The position numbers were made by a program, and so were the translations under genes. This document shows positions 1-13,451 of a stretch of DNA of 64,000 nt, one piece after another; the stretch's first letter is position 1; every line of letters starts with the position of its first letter. This stretch comes from Siphonodentalium dalli. Lineage: Eukaryota; Mollusca; Scaphopoda; Gadilida; Siphonodentaliidae. The notes under the pieces are model-generated. The model saw only the letters and a list, made by a program, of their open reading frames with translations, was not told the origin of the DNA and ran no database searches. Location: assembly GCA_032622095.1 (NCBI GenBank), contig CP136062.1:158902875-158966874 (forward strand), given 5' to 3'.

Positions 1-3000
1 TATATTCAGTATAATATGACTGATGAAGTGGCGGATTGTCCGGACATTTTACATATATAATCAGTATAATATGACTCATGAAGGCGGATTGTCCGGACAT
101 TTTACATGTATATTCAGTATAATATGACTGATGAAGTGGCGGATTGTCCGGACATTTTACATATATAATCAGTATAATATGACTCATGAAGGCGGATTGT
201 CCGGACATTTTACATATATAATCAGTATCATATGACTGATGAAGTGGCGGATTGTCCGGACATTTTACATGTATCATCAGTATCATATGACTGATGAAGT
301 GGCGGGTTGTCCGGACATTTTACATGTATAATCAGTATCATATGACTGATGAAGTGGCGGATTGTCCGGACATTTTACATGTATAATCAGTCTAATATGA
401 CTGATGAAGTGGCGGGTTGTCCGGATATTTTACATGTATAATCAGTATAATATGACTGATGAAGTGGCGGATTGGCCGGACATTTTACATGTATAATCAG
501 TATCATATGACTGATGAAGTGGCGGATTGTCCGGACATTTACATGTATAATCAGTATCATATGACTGATGAAGTGGCGGGTTGTCCGGACATTTTACATG
601 TATAATCAGTATCATATGACTGATGAAGTGGCGGATTGTCCGGACATTTTACATGTATAATCAGTATAATATGACTCATGAAGTGGCGGATTGTCCGGAC
701 ATTTTACATGTATATTCAGTATAATATGACTGATGAAGTGGCGGATTGTCCGGACATTTTACATGTATAATCAGTATCATATGACTGATGAAGTGGCGGA
801 TTGTCCGGACATTTTACATGTATATTCAGTATAATATGACTGATGAAGGCGGATTGGCCGGACATTTTACATGTATAATCAGTATAATATGACTCATGAA
901 GTGGCGGATTGTCCGGACATTTTACATGTATAATCAGTATCATATGACTGATGGAGGCGGATTGTCCGGACATTTTACATGTATAATCAGTATCATATGA
1001 CTGATGAAGTGGCGGATTGTCCGGACATTTTACATGTATATTCAGTATAATATGACTGATGAAGTGGCGGATTGTCCGGACATTTTACATGTATAATCAG
1101 TATCATATGACTGATGAAGTGGCGGATTGTCCGGACATTTTACATGTATAATCAGTATCATATGACTGATGAAGTGGCGGATTGTCCGGACATTTTACAT
1201 GTATATTTCAGTATAATATGACTGATGAAGTGGCGGATTGTCCGGACATTTTACATGTATATTCAGTATAATATGACTGATGAAGTGGCGGATTGTCCGG
1301 ACATTTTACATGTATAATCAGTATAATATGACTGATGAAGTGGCGGATTGTCCGGACATTTTACATATATAATCAGTATCATATGACTGATGAAGGCGGA
1401 TTGTCCGGACATTTTACATGTATATTCAGTATAATATGACTGATGAAGTGGCGGATTGTCCGGACATTTTACATGTATAATCAGTATAATATGACTGATG
1501 AAGTGGCGGATTGTCCGGACATTTTACATGTATAATCAGTATAATATGACTGATGAAGGCGGATTGTCCGGACATTTTACATATATAATCAGTATAATAT
1601 GACTGATGAAGGCGGATTGTCCGGACATTTTACATATATAATCAGTATAATATGACTGATGAAGTGGCGGATTGTCCGGACATTTTACATGTATAATCAG
1701 TATCATATGACTGATGAAGGCGGATTGTCCGGACATTTTACATGTATATTCAGTATAATATGACTGATGAAGGCGGATTGTCCGGACATTTTACATATAT
1801 AATCAGTATCATATGACTGACTGATGAAGGCGGATTGTCCGGACATTTTACATGTATAATCAGTATAATATGACTGATGAAGGCGGATTGTCCGGACATT
1901 TTACATATATAATCAGTATCATATGACTCATGAAGTGGCGGATTGTCCGGACATTTTACATATATAATCAGTATCATATGACTCATGAAGTGGCGGATTG
2001 TCCGGACATTTTACATGTATAATCAGTATAATATGACTGATGAAGGCGGATTGTCCGGACATTTTACATATATAATCAGTATCATATGACTGATGAAGGC
2101 GGATTGTCCGGACATTTTACATGTATAATCAGTATCATGTGACTGATGAAGACGGATTGTCCGGACATTTTACATGTATAATCAGTATCATATGACTCAT
2201 GAAGTGGCGGATTGTCCGTACATTTTACATGTATAATCAGTATCATATGACTCATGAAGTGGCGGATTGTCCGGACATTTTACATGTATAATCAGTATAA
2301 TATGACTGATGAAGTGGCGGATTGTCCGGACATTTTACATATATAATCAGTATCATATGACTGATGAAGTGGCGGATTGTCCGGACATTTTACATGTATA
2401 TTCAGTATAATATGACTGATGAAGTGGCGGATTGTCCGGACATTTTACATGTATATTCAGTATAATATGACTGATGAAGTGGCGGATTGTCCGGACATTT
2501 TACATGTATAATCAGTATAATATGACTGATGAAGTGGCGGATTGTCCGGACATTTTACATATATAATCAGTATCATATGACTGATGAAGGCGGATTGTCC
2601 GGACATTTTACATATATAATCAGTATCATATGACTGATGAAGGCGGATTGTCCGGACATTTTACATGTATAATCAGTATAATATGACTGATGAATTGGCG
2701 GATTGTCCGGACATTTTACATATATAATCAGTATCATATGACTCATGAAGTGGCGGGTTGGCCGGACATTTTACATGTATAATCAGTATAATATGACTGA
2801 TGAAGGCGGATTGTCCGGACATTTTACATATATAATCAGTATCATATGACTCATGAAGTGGCGGATTGGCCGGACATTTTACATGTATAATCAGTATAAT
2901 ATGACTGATGAAGGCGGATTGTCCGGACATTTTACATATATAATCAGTATCATATGACTGATGAAGGCGGATTGTACGGACATTTTACATGTATAATCAG

Positions 3001-6000
3001 TATCATGTGACTGATGAAGACGGATTGTCCGGACATTTTACATGTATAATCAGTATCATATGACTCATGAAGTGGCGGATTGTCCAGACATTTTACATGT
3101 ATAATCAGTATCATATGACTCATGAAGTGGCGGATTGTCCGGACATTTTACATGTATAATCTGTATAATATGACTGATGAAGTGGCGGATTGTCCGGACA
3201 TTTTACATATATAATCAGTATCATATGACTGATGAAGTGGCGGATTGTCCGGACATTTTACATGTATATTCAGTATAATATGACTGATGAAGTGGCGGAT
3301 TGTCCGGACATTTTACATGTATATTCAGTATAATATGACTGATGAAGTGGCGGATTGTCCGGACATTTTACATGTATAATCAGTATAATATGACTGATGA
3401 AGTGGCGGATTGTCAGGACATTTTACATATATAATCAGTATCATACGACTGATGAAGTGGCGGATTGTCCGGACATTTTACATGTATAATCAGTATAATA
3501 TGACTGATGAAGTGGCGGATTGGCCGGACATTTTACATATATAATCAGTATCATATGACTGATGAATTGGCGGATTGGCCGGACATTTTACATGTATAAT
3601 CAGTATCATATGACTGATGAAGGCGGATTGTCCGGACATTTTACATATATAATCAGTATCATATGACTGATGAAGGCGGATTGTCCGGACATTTTACATG
3701 TATAATCAGTATAATATGACTCATGAAGTGGCGGATTGTCCGGACATTTTACATGTATAATCAGTATCATGTGACTGATGAAGTGGCGGATTGTCCGGAC
3801 ATTTTACATGTATAATCAGTATCATATGACTGATGAAGGCAGATTGTCCGGACATTTTACATGTATAATCAGTATCATATGACTGATGAAGTGGCGGATT
3901 GGCCGGACATTTTACATGTATAATCAGTATAATATGACTGATGAAGGCGGATTGTCGGACATTTTACATGTATAATCAGTATCATATGACTGATGAAGTG
4001 GCGGATTGGCCGGACATTTTACATACATACTCAGTATCATATGACTGATGAAGGCGGATTGTCCCGACATTTTACATATATAATCAGTATCATACGACTG
4101 ATGAAGTGGCGGATTGTCCGGACATTTTACATGTATAATCAGTATCATATGACTGATGAAGTGGCGGATTGTCCGGACATTTTACATGTATAATCAGTAT
4201 CATATGACTGATGAAGTGGCGGTTTGTCCGGACATTTTACATATATAATCAGTATAATATGACTGATGAAGGCGGATTGTCCGGACATTTTACATGTATA
4301 ATCAGTATCATATGACTGATGAAGTGGCGGATTGTCCGGACATTTTACATGTATAATCAGTATAATATGACTGATGAAGTGGCGGATTGGCCGGACATTT
4401 TATATATATAATCAGTATCATATGACTGATGAAGGCGGATTGTCCGGACATTTTACATGTATAATCAGTATCATATGACAGATGAAGTGGCGGATTGTCC
4501 GGACATTTTACATGTATAATCAGTATAATATGACTGATGAAGTGGCGGATTGTCCGGACATTTTACATATATAATCAGTATAATATGACTGATGAAGGCG
4601 GATTGTCCCGACATTTTACATGTATAATCAGTATCATATGACTGATGAAGTGGCGGATTGTCCGGACATTTTACATATATAATCAGTATAATATGACTGA
4701 TGAAGTGGCGGATTGTCCGGACATTTTACATATATAATCAGTATCATACGACTGATGAAGTGGCGGATTGTCCGGACATTTTACATGTATAATCAGTATC
4801 ATATGACTGATGAAGTGGCGGATTGTCCGGACATTTTACATATATAATCAGTATAATATGACTGATGAAGTGGCGGATTGTCCCGACATTTTACATATAT
4901 AATCAGTATCATACGACTGATGAAGTGGCGGATTGTCCGGACATTTTACATATATAATCAGTATCATATGACTGATGAAGTGGCGGATTGTCCGGACATT
5001 TTACATGTATAATCAGTATCATATGACTGATGAAGTGGCGGATTGTCCGGACATTTTACATGTATAATCAGTATAATATGACTGATGAAGGCGGATTGTC
5101 CGGACATTTTACATGTATAATCAGTATCATATGACTGATGAAGTGGCGGATTGTCCGGACATTTTACATGTATAATCAGTATCATATGACTGATGAAGTG
5201 GCGGATTGGCCGGACATTTTATATATATAATCAGTATCATATGACTGATGAAGGCGGATTGTCCGGACATTTTACATGTATAATCAGTATCATATGACAG
5301 ATGAAGTGGCGGATTGTCCGAACATTTTACATGTATAATCAGTATAATATGACTGATGAAGTGGCGGATTGTCCGGACATTTACATGTATAATCAGTATC
5401 ATATGACTGATGAAGTGGCGGATTGGCCGGACATTTTATATATATAATCAGTATCATATGACTGATGAAGGCGGATTGTCCGGACATTTTACATGTATAA
5501 TCAGTATAATATGACTGATGAAGTGGCGGATTGTCCGGACATTTACATGTATAATCAGTATCATATGACTGATGAAGTGGCGGATTGGCCGGACATTTTA
5601 TATATATAATCAGTATCATATGACTGATAAAGGCGGATTGTCCGGACATTTTACATGTATAATCAGTATCATATGACTGATGAAGTGGCGGATTGGCCGG
5701 ACATTTTACATGTATAATCAGTATAATATGACTGATGAAGGCGGATTGTCCGGACATTTTACATGTATAATCAGTATCATATGACTGATGAAGTGGCGGA
5801 TTGTCCGGACATTTTACATGTATAATCAGTATAATATGATTGATGAAGTGGCGGATTGTCCGGACATTTACATGTATAATCAGTATCATATGACTGATGA
5901 AGTGGCGGATTGGCCGGACATTTTACATGTATAATCAGTATCATATGACTGGTGAAGGCGGATTGTCCGGACATTTTACATGTATAATCAGTATAATATG

Positions 6001-9000
6001 ACTGATGAAGTGGCGGATTGTCCGGACATTTTACATGTATATTCAGTATAATATGACTGATGAAGTGGCGGATTGTTCGGACATTTTACATATATAATCA
6101 GTATAATATGACTGATGAAGGCGGATTGTCCGGACATTCTACATGTATAATCAGTATCATATGACTGATGAAGTGGCGGATTGTCCGGACATTTTACATA
6201 TATAATCAGTATAATATGACTGATGAAGGCGGATTGTCCGGACATTTTACATGTATAATCAGTATCATATGACTGATGAAGTGGCGGATTGTCCCGACAT
6301 TTTACATATATAATCAGTATCATATGACTGATGAAGGCGGATTGTCCGGACATTTTACATATATAATCAGTATCATATGACAGATGAAGTGGCGGATTGT
6401 CCGGACATTTTACATGTATAATCTGTATAATATGACTGATGAAGTGGCGGATTGTCCGGACATTTTACATATATAATCAGTATCATATGACTGATGAAGT
6501 GGCGGATTGTCCGGACATTTTACATGTATATTCAGTATAATATGACTGATGAAGTGGCGGATTGTCCGGACATTTTACATGTATATTCAGTATAATATGA
6601 CTGATGAAGTGGCGGATTGTCCGGACATTTTACATGTATAATCAGTATAATATGACTGATGAAGTGGCGGATTGTCCGGACATTTTACATATATAATCAG
6701 TATCATACGACTGATGAAGTGGCGGATTGTCCGGACATTTTACATGTATAATCAGTATAATATGACTGATGAAGTGGCGGATTGTCCGGACATTTTACAT
6801 ATATAATCAGTATCATATGACTGATGAATTGGCGGATTGGCCGGACATTTTACATGTATAATCAGTATCATATGACTGATGAAGGCGGATTGTCCGGACA
6901 TTTTACATATATAATCAGTATCATATGACTGATGAAGGCGGATTGTCCGGACATTTTACATGTATAATCAGTATAATATGACTGATGAAGTGGCGGATTG
7001 TCCGGACATTTTACATGTATAATCAGTATCATGTGACTGATGAAGTGGCGGATTGTCCGGACATTTTACATGTATAATCAGTATCATATGACTGATGAAG
7101 GCAGATTGTCCGGACATTTTACATGTATAATCAGTATCATATGACTGATGAAGTGGCGGATTGGCCGGACATTTTACATACATACTCAGTATCATATGAC
7201 TGATGAAGGCGGATTGTCCCGACATTTTACATATATAATCAGTATCATACGACTGATGAAGTGGCGGATTGTCCGGACATTTTACATGTATAATCAGTAT
7301 CATATGACTGATGAAGTGGCGGATTGTCCGGACATTTTACATGTATAATCAGTATCATATGACTGATGAAGTGGCGGTTTGTCCGGACATTTTACATATA
7401 TAATCAGTATAATATGACTGATGAAGGCGGATTGTCCGGACATTTTACATGTATAATCAGTATCATATGACTGATGAAGTGGCGGATTGTCCGGACATTT
7501 TACATGTATAATCAGTATAATATGACTGATGAAGTGGCGGATTGGCCGGACATTTTATATATATAATCAGTATCATATGACTGATGAAGGCGGATTGTCC
7601 GGACATTTTACATGTATAATCAGTATCATATGACAGATGAAGTGGCGGATTGTCCGGACATTTTACATGTATAATCAGTATAATATGACTGATGAAGTGG
7701 CGGATTGTCCGGACATTTTACATATATAATCAGTATAATATGACTGATGAAGGCGGATTGTCCGACATTTTACATGTATAATCAGTATCATATGACTGAT
7801 GAAGTGGCGGATTGTCCGGACATTTTACATATATAATCAGTATAATATGACTGATGAAGTGGCGGATTGTCCGGACATTTTACATATATAATCAGTATCA
7901 TACGACTGATGAAGTGGCGGATTGTCCGGACATTTTACATGTATAATCAGTATCATATGACTGATGAAGTGGCGGATTGTCCGGACATTTTACATATATA
8001 ATCAGTATAATATGACTGATGAAGTGGCGGATTGTCCCGACATTTTACATATATAATCAGTATCATACGACTGATGAAGTGGCGGATTGTCCGGACATTT
8101 TACATGTATAATCAGTATCATATGACTGATGAAGTGGCGGATTGTCCGGACATTTTACATGTATAATCAGTATCATATGACTGATGAAGTGGCGGATTGT
8201 CCGGACATTTTACATATATAATCAGTATAATATGACTGATGAAGGCGGATTGTCCGGACATTTTACATGTATAATCAGTATCATATGACTGATGAAGTGG
8301 CGGATTGTCCGGACATTTTACATGTATAATCAGTATAATATGACTGATGAAGTGGCGGATTGGCCGGACATTTTATATATATAATCAGTATCATATGACT
8401 GATGAAGGCGGATTGTCCGGACATTTTACATGTATAATCAGTATCATATGACAGATGAAGTGGCGGATTGTCCGGACATTTTACATGTATAATCAGTATA
8501 ATATGACTGATGAAGTGGCGGATTGTCCGGACATTTACATGTATAATCAGTATCATATGACTGATGAAGTGGCGGATTGGCCGGACATTTTATATATATA
8601 ATCAGTATCATATGACTGATGAAGGCGGATTGTCCGGACATTTTACATGTATAATCAGTATAATATGACTGATGAAGTGGCGGATTGTCCGGACATTTAC
8701 ATGTATAATCAGTATCATATGACTGATGAAGTGGCGGATTGGCCGGACATTTTATATATATAATCAGTATCATATGACTGATGAAGGCGGATTGTCCGGA
8801 CATTTTACATGTATAATCAGTATCATATGACTGATGAAGTGGCGGATTGGCCGGACATTTTACATGTATAATCAGTATAATATGACTGATGAAGGCGGAT
8901 TGTCCGGACATTTTACATGTATAATCAGTATCATATGACTGATGAAGTGGCGGATTGTCCGGACATTTTACATGTATAATCAGTATAATATGATTGATGA

Positions 9001-12000
9001 AGTGGCGGATTGTCCGGACATTTACATGTATAATCAGTATCATATGACTGATGAAGTGGCGGATTGGCCGGACATTTTACATGTATAATCAGTATCATAT
9101 GACTGGTGAAGGCGGATTGTCCGGACATTTTACATGTATAATCAGTATAATATGACTGATGAAGTGGCGGATTGTCCGGACATTTTACATGTATATTCAG
9201 TATAATATGACTGATGAAGTGGCGGATTGTCCGGACATTTTACATATATAATCAGTATAATATGACTGATGAAGGCGGATTGTCCGGACATTTTACATGT
9301 ATAATCAGTATCATATGACTGATGAAGTGGCGGATTGTCCGGACATTTTACATATATAATCAGTATAATATGACTGATGAAGGCGGATTGTCCGGACATT
9401 TTACATGTATTATCAGTATCATATGACTGATGAAGTGGCGGATTGTCCCGACATTTTACATATATAATCAGTATCATATGACTGATGAAGGCGGATTGTC
9501 CGGACATTTTACATATATAATCAGTATCATATGACAGATGAAGTGGCGGATTGTCCGGACATTTTACATGTATAATCAGTATAATATGACTGATGAAGTG
9601 GCGGATTGGCCGGACATTTTATATATATAATCAGTATCATATGACTGATGAAGTGGCGGATTGTCCGGACATTTTACATGTATAATCAGTATCATATGAC
9701 TGATGAAGTGGCGGATTGTCCGGACATTTTTCATATATAATCAGTATCATATGACCGATGAAGGCGGATTGTCCGGACATTTTACATGTATAATCAGTAT
9801 AATATGACTGATGAAGTGGCGGATTGACCGGACATTTTACATGTATAATCAGTATCATATGACTGATGAAGGCGGATTGTCCGGACATTTTTCATATATA
9901 ATCAGTATCATATGACTGATGAAGGCGGATTGTCCGGACATTTTACATGTATAATCAGTATCATATGACTGATGAAGTGGCGGATTGTCCGGACATTTTA
10001 CATGTATAATCAGTATAATATGATTGATGAAGGCGGGTTGTCCGGACATTTTACATATATAATCAGTATAATATGACTGATGAAGGCGGATTGTCCGGAC
10101 ATTTTACATGTATAATCAGTATCATATGACTGATGAAGTGGCGGATTGTCCGGACATTTTACATATATAATCAGTATAATATGACTGATGAAGTGGCGGA
10201 TTGTCCGGACATTTTACATATATAATCAGTATCATACGACTGATGAAGTGGCGGATTGTCCGGACATTTTACATGTATAATCAGTATCATATGAGTGATG
10301 AAGTGGCGGATTGTCCGGACATTTTACATATATAATCAGTATAATATGACTGATGAAGTGGCGGATTGTCCCGACATTTTACATATATAATCAGTATCAT
10401 ACGACTGATGAAGTGGCGGATTGTCCGGACATTTTACATGTATAATCAGTATCATATGACTGATGAAGTGGCGGATTGTCCGGACATTTTACATGTATAA
10501 TCAGTATCATATGACTGATGAAGTGGCGGATTGTCCGGACATTTTACATATATAATCAGTATAATATGACTGATGAAGGCGGATTGTCCGGACATTTTAC
10601 ATGTATAATCAGTATCATATGACTGATGAAGTGGCGGATTGTCCGGACATTTTACATGTATAATCAGTATAATATGACTGATGAAGTGGCGGATTGGCCG
10701 GACATTTTATATATATAATCAGTTTCATATGACTGATGAAGGCGGATTGTCCGGACATTTTACATGTATAATCAGTATCATATGACAGATGAAGTGGCGG
10801 ATTGTCCGGACATTTTACATGTATAATCAGTATAATATGACTGATGAAGTGGCGGATTGTCCGGACATTTACATGTATAATCAGTATCATATGACTGATG
10901 AAGTGGCGGATTGGCCGGACATTTTATATATATAATCAGTATCATATGACTGATGAAGGCGGATTGTCCGGACATTTTACATGTATAATCAGTATAATAT
11001 GACTGATGAAGTGGCGGATTGTCCGGACATTTACATGTATAATCAGTATCATATGACTGATGAAGTGGCGGATTGGCCGGACATTTTATATATATAATCA
11101 GTATCATATGACTGATGAAGGCGGATTGTCCGGACATTTTACATGTATAATCAGTATCATATGACTGATGAAGTGGCGGATTGGCCGGACATTTTACATG
11201 TATAATCAGTATAATATGACTGATGAAGGCGGATTGTCCGGACATTTTACATGTATAATCAGTATCATATGACTGATGAAGTGGCGGATTGTCGGGACAT
11301 TTTACATGTATAATCAGTATAATATGATTGATGAAGTGGCGGATTGTCCGGACAATTACATGTATAATCAGTATCATATGACTGATGAAGTGGCGGATTG
11401 GCCGGACATTTTACATGTATAATCAGTATCATATGACTGGTGAAGGCGGATTGTCCGGACATTTTACATGTATAATCAGTATAATATGACTGATGAAGTG
11501 GCGGATTGTCCGGACATTTTACATATATAATCAGTATAATATGACTGATGAAGGCGGATTGTCCGGACATTTTACATGTATAATCAGTATCATATGACTG
11601 ATGAAGTGGCGGATTGTCCGGACATTTTACATATATAATCAGTATAATATGACTGATGAAGGCGGATTGTCCGGACATTTTACATGTATAATCAGTATCA
11701 TATGACTGATGAAGTGGCGGATTGTCCCGACATTTTACATATATAATCAGTATCATATGACTGATGAAGGCGGATTGTCCGGACATTTTACATATATAAT
11801 CAGTATCATATGACAGATGAAGTGGCGGATTGTCCGGACATTTTACATGTATAATCAGTATAATATGACTGATGAAGTGGTGGATTGGCCGGACATTTTA
11901 TATATATAATCAGTATCATATGACTGATGAAGTGGCGGATTGTCCGGACATTTTACATGTATAATCAGTATCATATGACTGATGAAGTGGCGGATTGTCC

Positions 12001-12537
12001 GGACATTTTTCATATATAATCAGTATCATATGACTGATGAAGGCGGATTGTCCGGACATTTTACATGTATAATCAGTATCATATGACTGATGAAGTGGCG
12101 GATTGTCCGGACATTTTTCATATATAATCAGTATCATATGACTGATGAAGGCGGATTGTCCGGACATTTTACATGTATAATCAGTATCATATGACTGATG
12201 AAGTGGCGGATTGGCCGGACTTTTTACATATATAATCAGTATCATATGACTGATGAAGTGGCGGATTGTCCGGAAATTTTACATGTATAATCAGTATCAT
12301 ATGACTGATGAAGTGGCGGATTGTCCGGACATTTTACATGTATAATCAATATCATATAACTGATGAAGTGGCGGATTGTCCGGACATTTTACATGTATAA
12401 TCAATATCATATGACTGATGAAGTGGCGGATTGTCCGGACATTTTACATGTATAATCTGTATCATATGACTGATGAAGTGGCGGATTGTCCGGACATTTT
12501 ACATGTATAATCAGTATCATATGACTGATGAAGTGGT
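1..12537. repeat. 55/52-bp satellite array
   Basis: About 230 head-to-tail copies of an AT-rich unit run from the window edge to a sharp end near 12537. The full unit is 55 bp. A common variant is 52 bp, lacking 3 bp where GAAGTGGCGG becomes GAAGGCGG; occasional 54-bp copies also lack one T. Each unit holds the palindromes CATATG, TCCGGA and often ACATGT. Recurrent alternative bases (TATAATATG/TATCATATG, ACATGT/ACATAT, TTGTCC/TTGGCC) define subtypes. The minus strand shows long open frames only because 52-bp units remove a recurrent stop; unit lengths are not multiples of three, so these frames are artefacts. No gene is seen in the array. Confidence 0.97.
3125..11800. repeat. Higher-order repeat blocks within the satellite
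   Basis: Rare variants recur in the same order at large offsets. CTGTATAATATG at 3161 recurs at 6423, and the CATACGACTG variant at about 3442 recurs at about 6704, both at +3262. The doublet with CATACATACTC near 4020 recurs near 7175, at +3155; the difference equals one 52- plus one 55-bp unit lost. The segment at 8281-9043 recurs at 10615-11377, at +2334. This indicates recent multi-kilobase duplications inside the array on top of unit-level amplification. Confidence 0.85.
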
Positions 12538-13364
12538 ATAATGTTAACTGAATGAGTTACTTCACGATCGAGTGAGTACCGTTTGTGTGTCGGTAGTGCT
12601 CAGTTCAAAAGTAACAGAACCAGTATGGAAAACTCATTTAAATGGGTACTGTACACTAAATCCTGTCATTTATGGGTATACTCAACAGAATGGTTGCTCG
12701 GCCCGGTGTGAGAAAATTTTGATAAAACTAAACAAGAAAATCGCCGACTGGCCTCAAGCTTTCCTAGTGTTGGAAATTTTAAACCTCATACTCTCCCTTA
12801 GGTTGGTAATTCTCCAACTGATGACAATTTCAGTCCACAATTTTGACCAAATGTACTAAAATACTGTTTTCTTAAACTAATTTGCAGTTTTTTATTGGCC
12901 ACGGGGGAGGGACCACGATTCACCTGGCCGACCATGATTCGGCCCGGTATTGGAAAATATTGAAATCTGAACAAGAAAATCTCAAAATCCTAGCATCTAG
13001 ACAAGCCTCAAGACTTTCCCCAAACCCCCCTGTCGCCACGTCCCTGGGCGCAAAACCTGATGTAGGCATGCCAGCCTGTTTCAAAATAATAAGAAGTTAT
13101 GAATATGAGCACAAAAAACGGATCCTTTACTAAATACTCATAGACGAGTAGTTCCCTCGGGAAATGTTCACATGATAAGTTCAATTAACGGTCGTATACA
13201 TGTAATATGAATGATGCATTTGTATTTTATTTTCAACATGCTGCCGTATGCTTATATTATCTGAACACCCCTGGGCTATTCCAATGAATACTTTTGTAAC
13301 TGAGTGGGATCTTTCATTTAGTATAGAAAGGGTTAATTTGAATAAGATTGCACTTCCTTTTCAG
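12538..13364 (+). other. Satellite-to-gene spacer with internal duplication
   Basis: No gene is recognised. A diverged direct duplication is visible: 12699-12764 and 12939-13020 both start CGGCCCGGT, contain ACAAGAAAATC and end GCCTCAAGnnTTTCC. Short open frames at 12572-12859 and 12882-13133 overlap it and have no recognisable domain. The missing first exon of the Tpt1-like gene could lie here or beyond the satellite; no start codon and donor in the required phase could be picked with confidence. Confidence 0.4.
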
Positions 13365-13451
13365 AATCAATTGCCAAGCAAATGGGGCGATTTTTTGTCC
13401 AGTGGGCAAGACATGGCTACAAACTAGGAAGAGGCAAAGGTCACAACAAAG
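13365..13451 (+). CDS. Tpt1-like exon A (RHG motif)
   Basis: The acceptor CTTCCTTTTCAG precedes 13365 and the donor AAAG|GTAGAT follows 13451. It enters with two bases of a codon and leaves with one. It encodes IAKQMGRFFVQWARHGYKLG and a short basic tail. This aligns with the family's N-terminal S-K-x-L-x-x-x-L-R-H-G helix, where Arg and His are the first two catalytic residues. Confidence 0.8.

Noticed and set aside
716-12245. Many minus-strand open frames of 60-200 codons in the satellite
   Set aside because: They are translations of the 55/52-bp repeat. Unit length is not a multiple of three and the frames remain open only through the mixture of unit lengths.
1-12537. CTGATGA in every satellite unit, as in the hammerhead ribozyme core
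   Set aside because: The required GAAA box and a matching third stem are absent from the unit on both strands, so no hammerhead fold can be drawn.
1-12537. CRISPR-like array
   Set aside because: There are no unique spacers: the whole unit repeats, and the genome is clearly eukaryotic.
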